NCBI GenBank assembly: GCA_963580455.1
Contig: OY756967.1
Coordinates: forward strand, 19,824,022 to 19,888,021
Reading direction: 5' to 3'
Source of the DNA: Euonymus europaeus
Lineage: Eukaryota > Streptophyta > Magnoliopsida > Celastrales > Celastraceae
Length of the DNA stretch: 64,000 nucleotides
Part shown: positions 23,101-35,100 of the stretch, one piece after another
Layout of the letters: each line of letters starts with the position of its first letter
How positions within the stretch are numbered: position 1 is the stretch's first letter
Notes under the pieces: model-generated
Told to the model about the DNA's origin: nothing
What the model saw: the letters and a program-made list of their open reading frames with translations, nothing else
Databases searched by the model: none
Made by a program: the position numbers and the translations under genes

Positions 23101-26100
23101 TTCAAATCTATCGAATCAACCAATTTTCTTTTCCAATTTTCCTCAAGCACTCTTCATCGGAAATAGTGACCTAATGTTACCTAATGTTAAAGTCGTTTCA
23201 CTGCAACATAGGGTTCACAGTTCAAAACGTGAAATAACAACTCAGCAAAGGGGGAATGCTGCATACATCTACTCTTTCCCCAATCACAGCTCTTCTGCAA
23301 GAACCTTGTGCAGAATTGTTTAAATTCTTCATTACAACTAATAGAATGTCTTGTCCCTCTGACAGGACTCAAAAGAGGATCAAATTAAAGCGCAATGATA
23401 AGTTAAAAAAATAAAAATAAAAAATAAGGAAAAAAAGAAGAGACCTGACTAAAATGAACATATAATAGATTATAGACCAAAAATATAACAGCAAAGACAT
23501 CAGATGGTACATACTTGTGTCAAAGACATATCCCCATATAAAGCCAGTGCAAGTGTTCTCGGTATAGGAGTGGCTGACATGGCAAGAACATGCGGAGCCA
23601 TATAAACATCATTTTTGATAGACATATCTTGATTATCTGCCTCCATTCTCGAACTTAAGGAGGTATAATATAACTGCAAGTCCATTAATATCAATAAAAA
23701 TTTCTTCTTAAGTGAAGACCATTTTTCCAGAAATGAGGGAAGAGATTTTACTACTATATGACATTTACATATTTAATAAGAGATGATGAGAGTTTTCATT
23801 ACAAAGTTACCGTCACTGGTTCTCAGATATTTTAGACATTGATGACTACACACTAGTTGTTGTTCAACTATGAATGATTCAAAATTGCAAATCAATCGAA
23901 GTCCTACTTTGCCAATTCCATATAAGAAACTGACAAAAATAAAAAGCAAAAAAGCTTTAAGTAAATAAATGAGGCTAGATAAAAAAAATATTGGAATTTT
24001 ACTATGTTAGAGGACAAATTCATAAAACATCCTCGACAAACCACTTCATGCTACTGTCGCATAATATAGAAATGCAAGTTGTGCGACATTCAATGGTACC
24101 GTATGCTAATAATTTCTAAGTGAGTAAGTGGATTATTAGCTTCGTGCACATGAAATCAGAGCCTGGCGTGGTTTGCATCTCAGCACACACATGATTATTT
24201 TTGGGAACATGAAGAATAAGGATAGAGTCTAGCAACCCGATAAATGTTCCAGGGTTTTTCCAATGGCAACAATGCTTATTGTACTATAGGGGTCTTCCTT
24301 CTACTCAGTGGAATCATTTCCAGTAAAAGGAGTTTAATCCATCTTTGTGTTGAGCATATTTTATGGGTCAAAACTGTTGATGCAAGTGACTCATTGTAAC
24401 GACCCGACCTTTTCTCCAGGTCCAGCCAGCCGTTACAGGCCCATGGGCCACAACCCCCAACCTCTATTCGCGTCCAGCCCCTCACGACTGACTCATACGA
24501 TAGGTTGTTGAAGGCAGGAGTCGAACTCCTGACCTCCCTTTAACACGCAGCCCATGGCAACACATGCTACCAACTAAGCCATGGCTTAGTTGGTAGCATG
24601 TGTTGCCATGGGCTGCGTGTTAAAGGGAGGTCAGGAGTTCGACTCCTGCCTTCAACAACCTATCGTATGAGTCAGTCGTGAGGGGCTGGACGCGAATAGA
24701 GGTTGGGGGTTGTGGCCCATGGGCCTGTAACGGCTGGCTGGACCTGGAGAAAAGGTCGGGTCGTTACATAAAAACTGCCTTTTTATAGAAGCCTTCCCCG
24801 TTCCGTCACTCCACGGACACATAGGGACACAACCAGGCCCATGGGCCAGACAGCCCAACCTCTATTCGCGTCCAGCCCCTCACGACTGACTCATACGATA
24901 GGTTGTTGAAGGCAGGAGTCGAACTCCTGACCTCCCTTTAACACGCTGCCCATGGCACCTCGTGCTACCAACTAAGCCATGGCTTAGCTGGTAGCATGTG
25001 TTGCCATGGGCTGCGTGTTAAAGGGAGGTCAGGAGTTCGACTCCTGCCTTCAACAACCTATCGTATGAGTCAGTCGTGAGGGGCTGGACGCGAATAGAGG
25101 TTGGGGGTTGTGGCCCATGGGCCTGTGACGGCTGGCTGGACCTGGAGAAAAGGTCGGGTCGTTACACTCATATAGTCATATTCAATTGGAGAGTAAGCAG
25201 ACAAGGCAATTGGTTGGAGTAGTGCAAGGGGAGCTCAAATGCAAGGATCAAGAGGGAACTATCGACGACCCAATTTTTACCCTATTTTTAACAGAGTTAC
25301 GGGAGAAACTTCTTATGCATAAGTAGGCACATTGTTTAACCACAACACACATCACTGAACCACGCAAAAATCTGAGTGTCTGTGGCTTGTGTGTTTATTA
25401 CTTGAGTTTTCATCTTTATAGTTTTGATCCAAAAGGTTAAGTTATCAAAGAAATTAACCAAAATAGAGTTTTTCCAACTTTTACAGTTTTACTGTAGCAT
25501 AAAGTTGAGACTTGAGAAACTCAAGTAAGATACACTAAGAAGGGGGACCCTACAAAATACAAGGATGCAAGTAATAAAATAACTATATAGACAATATAAT
25601 ATTAGTAAAAATGTAGCTTTACACCAGGTTGAATGGAAAGACAATCCAAGTAGTGGACACCAAAAATAAACTTTATTAGATTCATGTAGCTGACTCTACA
25701 TATTTGGGATTACAGCTTTGATAATGAAGGGGAATCCTCTGGTTCAGATTTTGCTGTTAGAGAACCCAAATTCGAATTCTTTCAAGACCTACTATAAACT
25801 GCAGTCTTTATTCATTCACAAAAATGCATCAATAAATATTGCTCATCAAAACATATAAAGTGCAATCATTGCTGTTCATGTGGAAATTCCTTGAGTAATG
25901 TACTCATCATAAAACAATAATAATAAGGCAATGCATTGGGATCTGAAACTTGAGTTTCAACATAGTTCATGAAGTATTTCAAATGATATAATATTGAGCC
26001 AAATGAAAGAAAACAACCTTACTATTAAATCTTCCTCGCTGAATCACACCAAAGCGATGTTGCTCGTCTACCACGGCGATGCGCAAATTAAGGAACTCTA

Positions 26101-29100
26101 CCTTTTCAGCTATTAAACTGTGTGTTCCAATAACCAATGAAATGTCACCCCTTTGGAGATCCTGCATAAAATAAAGCCAATAACACAAATCACAAGTTAC
26201 AGAGAAAGACAATTCATGAACAAAAACTCGAACAACCAGAAATTAAAGCATGCCTGACGAATCATCTGTGATTGTTTTGATGGTGTTGAACCAGTTAACA
26301 ATGCAATAGTAGGTTTGGTCTGGTCCTCCATATTTTCTAGCAAACTAACCAGGTGCTCATAATGCTGGACTGCCAGCAACTCAGTTGGAACCATGAAAGC
26401 TGCCTTTAGAGAAGATAACGTAAATTAGTCATTGTACAAAATCCTTATGTTAAGTGTAAACTTATTAACTTAATCAGAACAGCAGCATATGGTTAAAACA
26501 CCAAGAAAGAGAAACGAAACGTGTATATTGTAAATCAATAATCGTCCTATGCAATCGTTGCCACAAAATCAGCCAAATAAGATGCATGTAGATTACATGT
26601 ATACAATATTATTTGTGCAACATACCTGATACCCAGAGCCTATGACCTCCATACATGCCAGAAAAGCCACAACAGTTTTACCGCACCCAACATCACCCTG
26701 AAAGAATATATGAACATTTAAGCAGCAGTTTTTTTATGTTTCCAATAATAGGTCATACAAAAGAGTAGTCTATCTCGACATACTTGATGCCAGACAAAGT
26801 CCTCCTTTCAAAAAAAATTATTTTAACAAGAAAGTAAGAGAAAAGAAAAGGATGACAATTAAGATATAGCTCTGACGATATAGGTTGTTGGCTTTTGGAT
26901 TAGATTCACAGTTGAAACAGAGAGATTCCAATGAATATAAAAGGGATATTGTATTACACTCTCAGATTTAAATTCCTGAAACACCTTCAAAGTTCTCTTT
27001 ATTCTTCAGAAGATTGGTCCCCTCTCCAGAATACCCCTAGACTGTACCAATATGTCCTCTAATAATCCTTTGTCAGGTGGCTTAGGTAATACTGAAATCG
27101 CAGATGCAGCTGTGAACAGATACTTGAACTCCAACCAAAACCCTAGAGAGACATCTGCTCGAGTTGAATCTGCTCGGTGCCTTTTGAATAAAATTGTTTT
27201 CCATTCAGAAAAAAAAAAAGAGAATTTGGAAAAACCAGCACATGAAAATATCACCATAAATCCAGCGCTTTTGTGTCCACTAGTGCATAGACTGCACTGT
27301 ACACTTATGTTACTGACACAAATTATGGCTATTTCCGGTTCTTGTGATGTAAACTCCTATGTACATTACCTTCATCAAACATTGTATACGACTTCTGATA
27401 TTAACATCTAAGAACCAGTGCCCAATCATGGACTATGTCAGCCCTAGTATGGTTCTCATTTACTTCTCAAGCTCCTCATGATGTTACTTTTACATCATCG
27501 CTACCAAACCAAAACAATGTTCTGGCACAGAGAAACATCAAAGTTGGTGCCAGAAGAAAAATGAGACTCTGGCAGATCATTCAGTTGCATTGTTGAACAG
27601 AAACGGAAAAAAAAAAATTAGAGCACATTTTTTCCATTTGGTGAGAAGCATGCATCGCGAAGGAGAACAATACAGTTCAGGAAAAATAGAGTCAGATATA
27701 GGGAAAAACCACATAGTAGATTCCAACAACAAAATTCCGTATCTGTTAATACAGCTGACCCGAAGTTCTTGGGCATGAGCGTTTGTTGAGGAATCGCACT
27801 GTGGCATTTTTGGAAATGTTATCTTTGATGCTCTAGCTCATCCACACATTCCCACTCACCAAATTCCAAGGGAGCATAGCAGGTAATTCCAATCATTAAA
27901 GCTCACGCTTCATCTTGTTAGTCACAGTGTCACACAGTTTTTTCCTTTCTGGTCCTTCAATTTCAATTTTGTACCTTCATTGCGCCATTTTTGGTTATAA
28001 TGATTTTATTACTTCACAGAAGGAGGAGAAAAAACAGAAGTACATATTCTGTACCTAGCCATGCAGTTTCTTACCTTTTCCCTCCTTTGTACTTCATTTT
28101 TACCTTCTTTGTGCCATTTTTTTGTTCTAATAATTTTATTACTTAACAGAAGGAGAAGAAAAAAACAGATGTACAACTTCAAGATCATTATAATACTCGA
28201 AGAATACAACGAACTAAAAGGTATCTTCAATAAAAGTCAAAGTGGGTAGAGTGACCAGCGAATGGGAATGCTGAGTAAAATCGAATACCTGTAAGAGCCG
28301 ATTCATTGGGACGGGTCTCTTAAGATCCCATATAATTTCCGAGATAGCACTTAGCTGACTAGAAGTAAGAGAATATGGAAGAGCCTTCAAAAACTTCTTT
28401 GAGAGACTAGACCACTCCTCTACGTAAGTAGCATTCAGTTCAGGTTTTCTGTACTTATCAAGCAACCCATCTTTCTCTACCTGTGAACCAAGACCTTCAA
28501 GCATTTGGAATAAGCGTCCAAGCTGCAGAGATATTAGCTTATTAGGTTGCATTCTTAGCGAGATAAATTATATAACCTTAAGCCACAAAAAAAGTACTAT
28601 GATCTTTTAACATAATCAACGCATGCAATTTCAGCTCGGAGCTTAGATATTTAGCGAGAAACAACAGGCTCAAATGCCAGATGATCAATCAGTCAAAATC
28701 CAGCACATAATCAAGTGACCTGAAGGTAGAAAAACTCATCAAATATGAGCCTCCTTCGAGCCAAATCAGCACTCTCTTTATTTTTTGGTTGGTGAATTCC
28801 AAAATATGCCTGCATAATCAACAAAATATTCAGCTTTGCGCTGAAAAGTACAAAAACCCAGCAAGAAATGTTGGTTCAGTTAAGACTCCAAACAGCAAAA
28901 GACATGCATATGTTACATCATAAAAAACAAGTTCATAAATAACCAACACGAGATACAAGAAATTTTAAATGAATAAATTTGAACGTGAGCATCTACAGCG
29001 CAAAAAGAAATCAGAAGAATTTACATAAACAAATTCAGATTTTAATAATTCATAATATATATTAACATATTTGATTTCAGATGAATGTGACCCAGTGGTA

Positions 29101-32100
29101 GAATGGCAAGGTGCAACATTGAGGACACAGATTAAATTCCTAGAAACAACCACTTCATATATTATGTGAGGGTAAGATATGCGTACATCTTATTTGTCTC
29201 TGGCCTCGCCCATTGCAGGTGTCTTGTGCACGAATGTTGTTTACCTTTAATAGTATATTTGGATTCCTTTCTTAGGACTCTAGTGTTGGGCCAGTGCAAC
29301 ATGAGGACTTCCTAAAGGTCACCAATTTGGTACACTCATGAGTCATGACTCACAGGGTTAGAGTTGAATTTCTGAATCACTAAGCTAACTCTAAAAGCAT
29401 ATGACAACCTATCCCAAAACCCATGTGCAAAAAACGTATCAAGCATCATAAAAATAAAATAAAAATCAACTTAGAGTAACTTCTGATGCTGTGACCATTC
29501 CTCCATATTCACTGTCGAGCATCCCTCATCTCTAATATAGGGTCTATCAAAAGCATTATCGTTTTGGTGCTCCTTACAAATAGCTTATTTGTACTTCTTT
29601 CTTTTGCCACTTTTGGTGCTTTAAAAAAATTTGCAATTCAAAAAAAATATATATATAAGTCATAGGCCGTTAAGCAAAGTTTTGTCAGAGATTCAAGGAT
29701 TGACAACATAAACTTTGATTGCACACCATCAAACACATGTGATCCAAAATCAGGTACCGGGCAACAAGTATAAGTGAGCACAGCAACAAAAAAAAAACCT
29801 TTCAAATATAAATAAGAAAATAATTCATTGGAGAAAGATCCCTTACATCATGGAGTGATAAAAGCCCAAACTCCTGGGTGATTTCTGTAGGAATTGGATC
29901 AAAATCAGCAGGCAAGGATTCTAAAGCCCTGGAAGTTATTAAAATTTAAACAGTATATATATGAGTTTGCATATCATTACAATTACGAGAGTACAAAAAT
30001 ACAAAGTCAAAACCAAATATTCCAATACTCAAGGAAATTTAAGCAAAATAAGAGTTAACACCAATTCCCAGTTCACAAAAATGATCTCATGAATCATGAT
30101 TACATGATAGATTATATTCAATTTACGCCTTAACAGGTGCATACATTCGTTGGGAATACTGCAAATGCGATGGGCAATAATCTATAGAAGTGACGATTTC
30201 ACTCACTATGGATCTCACTTTTTTTGAATTCAAAAAGCTTTTCTAGGCCAGCATAGTTTACAGTAAAACTACGACAACTTTTTTGGCTCTGCTAATCTCC
30301 AAAGGATGTCATTCTCCAGAAGCAGCATTGGATCACAAAATGAATTCTTCGAATTCCTTTTCTCAATACAATCCTATGCAAAGATTCTTTTCTTACAAGT
30401 GAGATGCAACAAAAAGACATATCAAAACTAAATGAACAATCCTATATGGAAGAAACTTTTGAAACTCTAGTAGGCCAACTCATGAGCTAAGCATTCTATA
30501 TAGAATTTCCCAACTTTAAAGAAGTTGTTCAACAGACGGTACCATCATCCAAGGATTGATAAGATCTTTCACCTGATACCACACATGGGACAAGTTCCAT
30601 ACTACCAATTGAGAACAAACTCATGCTTCAAAAACAGATATCACGTGGAAAAAACACTAATTCACACCTGATGCCACACATGGGACACAAGTTTCATACT
30701 TCCATTGAGACCAAACTCATGCTTCAAAAACAGATATCAAGTGGAAAAAATGTTAATTCAGGTGCATTAATTTGTACAAAGTAAATTCTACACTGCTTGC
30801 GCTGACAAACATAAAATGTCGTAATGATTCTTCCATTAGATCCATGCACTGTATAAAAATTGGCAGTCTTGTAGACACATACAAATGGTAAGAGGTAGAA
30901 ATGTTGCCTTTTCAAATATCCTGCTATAAAACAAAGTTCAAGATATCACTTGCCAACAGTCTTGAAATGGACTAAAACGATAACATCACAGTCCTCTAAC
31001 ACAATAGAGAGAACAAAGTAGATTCCAGTAATTCATTCAAAAGAATAGACTCATAAAATCTTCAAAAGGAAAAAAAGAAGGTAGTACCATATTTCAAACA
31101 ACAGAAAAAGGCATGAGGCACAAACCTTGCAATAATTGTCCGAAAAAAATTAGGATGTACTCCTCCTTTTGAAGGGTATATTGGATATGACCTCCTTTCT
31201 ACGTGAAGAGATGAATCTTTTTCCTCTTTAAGCACATCAATATTATACTCCCTCATTTCAAAATGATCTTTAGTACGCATGGCTCTCACCTAGAAGCAAG
31301 GCACAAGTTTTGAGCAAAATATTTGCACGACAGCTATATAATACTCAGAGAAATGTTCATAACTTTGAAAGAAAATAAATACTATGATGCTGCACTATGG
31401 TTGACAAAAATACGCAAGTTCTTGCTACTATGACCTATGCTCATGTGCAGACCTCAAAGGGCTATATTATGTACTTGTATTGTCTCTGTTACCATTAACT
31501 TAACGGTCCTTTACTTTGTTGCCTATTTAGCTAGCTTAGGTTGTTTTCTTGTTTTCTAGTTGAATGAAAGTTCTCAATTCAAATACTTTGAACTCTCCAA
31601 CTTTATGGTATCAGATGATGTTCAAAATCAAGCTTCAAACAACAATACAATCTCTTCTACCTACACGGTGACTATATCAACAAGTCTAAGTGGGGAAGAC
31701 ATCAACACAGTACAAACATCCAGTGAAAAAACTCTTATAGCAATCAATGCCAACTCTCAATTAGCCTTGAAGCTGAAGACTACAAACTTCACAGCATGGA
31801 GACATCAATTCTTGACTATTCTAAGAGGTTATAGGCTACTGGGATATGTCGATGGCAGTCTTGTCTACCCATCTGACTCAAATCCAGATGCAAATGATCA
31901 TTCGATATGCCAGGACAGCTTGCTGCTGAACGCAATAGTTGCTTCTCCTCATGAGGACTACAATACCACTTTTAGGCGATGTCACAACAAGCAACAAAGC
32001 ATGGACAAAACTGCACAATCTTTTTGCTAACACTTCGAGATTGAGAATTGTGCAACTCAAGCAAAAACTAGTTACTATTCTCAGAGGAAACAAAAAGATT

Positions 32101-35100
32101 AAAGAGTATCTTGGTGAAGTTAAACAAGTTGCTGACGAACTGGCCTTGACTGTCACCCTGTTGAAGATGACGAACTGATTATTTTTATTTCGAATGGCCT
32201 AGGAGCAGAGTACTGTTGAATCTATCAATGGAAGAGAAAATCGCATTTCATATGAAGCAATCAGATCTCTACTTCTAAGCCAAGAAGCCTATCAACAAAG
32301 ACTCGACCAGTATCAAGCTCAACTCTTAGCTGCTGCAAACTTTGTACAAAGGCAGAACACACAATCATCTCGGAACAATCAAAGGTTTTCTGGAAATAAT
32401 CAGTTCCACAAAGGAAACAATCAAAGGCAGCAAGAACACTACAGATCTAACAATCAGCATCAACAGGGATCATTTTACAACAACAATCAGTCCAACAATG
32501 GGGGAAATCGTCAAAGACCAAGAATTTTTTGCCAAATATGTGACAAACCAGGTCACTCTGCAAGGACCGGCAGAAAGCTGGTCTCAGACAATATGTCATC
32601 TGCCAACTATGCGCTGCTGCTAGCTCACAAGATTCCATACCCTCTCAACCTTCAAACAATATTCAACCATGGCTTGTCGACTCCGAAGCAAGTCACCATA
32701 TTACAGCAGATCATGGCAACCTCACCCTCAATTCGGAATATGATGGGACAGATGAGGTTAAAATTGGCGATGGAGCAGGTTAAGTAACACATAAAGGGCA
32801 CACTGTGTGTTCCAAGTCTTAAATGTAATTTGTTATCTGTTCATCAATTTGCTAAAACTAATAATGCTATGATAGAATTTCAACTGAAAACGGGATTTGC
32901 GTTGATGTTAAGGATTTGAAAACGGGAGTATCTTGGGCTCGGGGTCTCTGCCTTGAAGGGATCTATCAGTTCAGACTGGTTCAACCCAAGACAACCTATG
33001 TTGCTCAACAGTCCAGCTTGGATGTTTGGCACAAAAGATTGGGCCACCCCAACTTTGTGTTACTCACTGCCTTAATTAACTCTGCAAACCTCAATTCTGT
33101 TGTTTCTACTTCCCATCAATCCCTGTCTTGCAATTCTTGTGACATTAATAAAATTCATAAATTTCCTTTTCGAATCTCAACTGTTACTAGCACTGCACCT
33201 TTGCAAATACTATACTCCGATGTGTGGGGGCCAACTCCAAAGGCCTCAATTTTAGGCCATAAATACTACGTTTTATTTGTAGACCATTACACAAAATATA
33301 CATGGATTTTTCCTATGTTTCAAAAGTCTGATGTATTGTCTATATTTGTACAGTTTCAAAGGATAATGGAAAGACAACATGGAGCTAAAATAAAGACACT
33401 GACAATGGAGGGGAATACATCAAGTTGTAGACCACTTTAAATCAACTTGGTGTCACTTGGATGCAATCTCCTCCCTACACTTCCCAACATGTGGGTCTAG
33501 CTGAAGAAAGTATTGCCATGTTGTTGAAAATGGCAAAATTCTCCTCAGCCAAGCCCATCCTCACCCCATGTTTTGGTCATTTGCCTTTGACACTGTTGTT
33601 TACCTCATAAACAAGCTTCCTCTTACCTCTACCAAACCACTCTCACCTTTTCAGCTTCTTTATCAATCATCTCCTAGCTACCTAAAATTACGGGTCTTTG
33701 GCTGCCGCTGCCATCCTTGGTTAAAAACCTTACACTCATAATAAGCTTGAACCAAAATCTACACCTTGTCTTTTCTCAGGCGGCTACACCACTCAAAGCT
33801 CCTCTAAATGCTATGCTATGAACCCACTACTGGTAAGTTGTACCTCTCTTGACATGTCCTTTTTTAGAGAACATGTATGTCCTGGCCTTCTACCTCCTCA
33901 ATCTTCTCTCTTTCTCCACCTGATAATTCAGCTTGGATTAAGGCCCTTTACCTACCCCTACCTACCATGGTCCTACTCCTTTAAATCAATCTTGTTCTGC
34001 ACCTTTTGACACCAAAAATTCAACTTCCATTCAAGGACCTTTATCTACCCCTACTTCACCTTCTGACTCCCTCCACATCCGTAGCTCCATCTCCTGCTCC
34101 TCGTCCCCGTTCCATGAACAACATCTATAAGCCCAAATCTCTTTATCACAGCACCATTCACCCTATTCTGAAACCTCTGAACCTCACACTATCTACCAAG
34201 CACTCAAATCTCATCATTGGTCTAAAGCCATGGAAGCCAAGCTCACTGCTCTCCACACCCATTCTATCTAAACGTTCCACCGGATCCCCATCACAAACCC
34301 ATTGGTTCCAAGTGGGTCTTTCATATCAAACAAAACCATGATGGAACCATTCATCAGTATAAGGCCCATCTTGTAGCTCAAGGTTATCTTCAACGGCTTG
34401 GCCTAGAGTACAGTCAGACATTCAGCCATGTCATTAAGCCTACCACCATACGTCTGGTTCTCTCTTTAGCTGTCATTAAGCGTTGGCCACTGAAGCAACT
34501 TGATGTCAATAACGTCTTCTTGCATGGGGCTTTACATGAAACTATCTCGATGAAGCAACTTTCAGGTTTCCTGATGCACAACATCCTCAACATCTTTGCC
34601 TTTTTCAAAAGTCCATCTATGGACTTAAACAAGAACCAAGGGCCTGATTTACTGCTTTTCATGTTGCCCTCTTTAATTTGGGGCTTCCAACTCCAAAGCA
34701 AATACTTCATTATTTATTTATCTTATCCATATTAGGTCCAAACTCGACTTTATTCACAAAGTTACTCATTAAAGGCCTCCAAGTTTTCTGTCATTGGAGA
34801 TCTCTTATATTTTCTAGGGATTGAAGCAATTTGCACCCATGATCAGTTGTTCCTCTGCCAACACAAATACATCTGTGAGATTCGGGATCATGCAAATATG
34901 CTTGGTGCCAAGTCCGCTAACACACCTCTTCCTTCCTCATTCAGTCTCTCTCAACACTTTGGTAACACTTTGACAGATCCCACCTTATACCATCAGTTAG
35001 TAGGAAGTCTCCAATATCTCTCCTTGACAGATCCAAACATCAGTTAAACTGTCAATCATCTAGCCAAGCACCTTGCTAAACCTACAACTGCTCACTGGTC

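Larger units (their letters stand above)
24395..25166. mobile_element. TG...CA palindromic element with tRNA-like promoter
   Basis: A 772-bp insertion in RECG1 intron 13, starting TGTAACGACCCGACC and ending GGTCGGGTCGTTACA, flanked by the 5-bp direct repeat CTCAT (24390-24394 and 25167-25171). It consists of a perfect palindrome (24395-24768), a 24-bp spacer, and a second imperfect palindrome (24793-25166) sharing the same right arm. TG..CA ends with a 5-bp duplication fit integration by a retroviral-type integrase, as in LTR or TRIM elements. The inverted-repeat architecture and tRNA-like A and B boxes do not match any such family I know. No coding capacity. Confidence 0.75.

Noticed and set aside
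24570..24660. A tRNA gene within the palindrome
   Set aside because: A- and B-box words are present, but the T-stem does not pair with a normal 7-nt loop and no acceptor stem could be drawn. Better seen as a tRNA-derived promoter.
26930..27250. Possible LTR fragment in RECG1 intron 10
   Set aside because: Style of sequence only; no partner LTR, primer site or target duplication found.
27052..27411. 119-residue plus-strand frame in RECG1 intron 10
   Set aside because: No recognisable domain. The surrounding sequence has an LTR-leader flavour, but no repeats or primer site could be confirmed.
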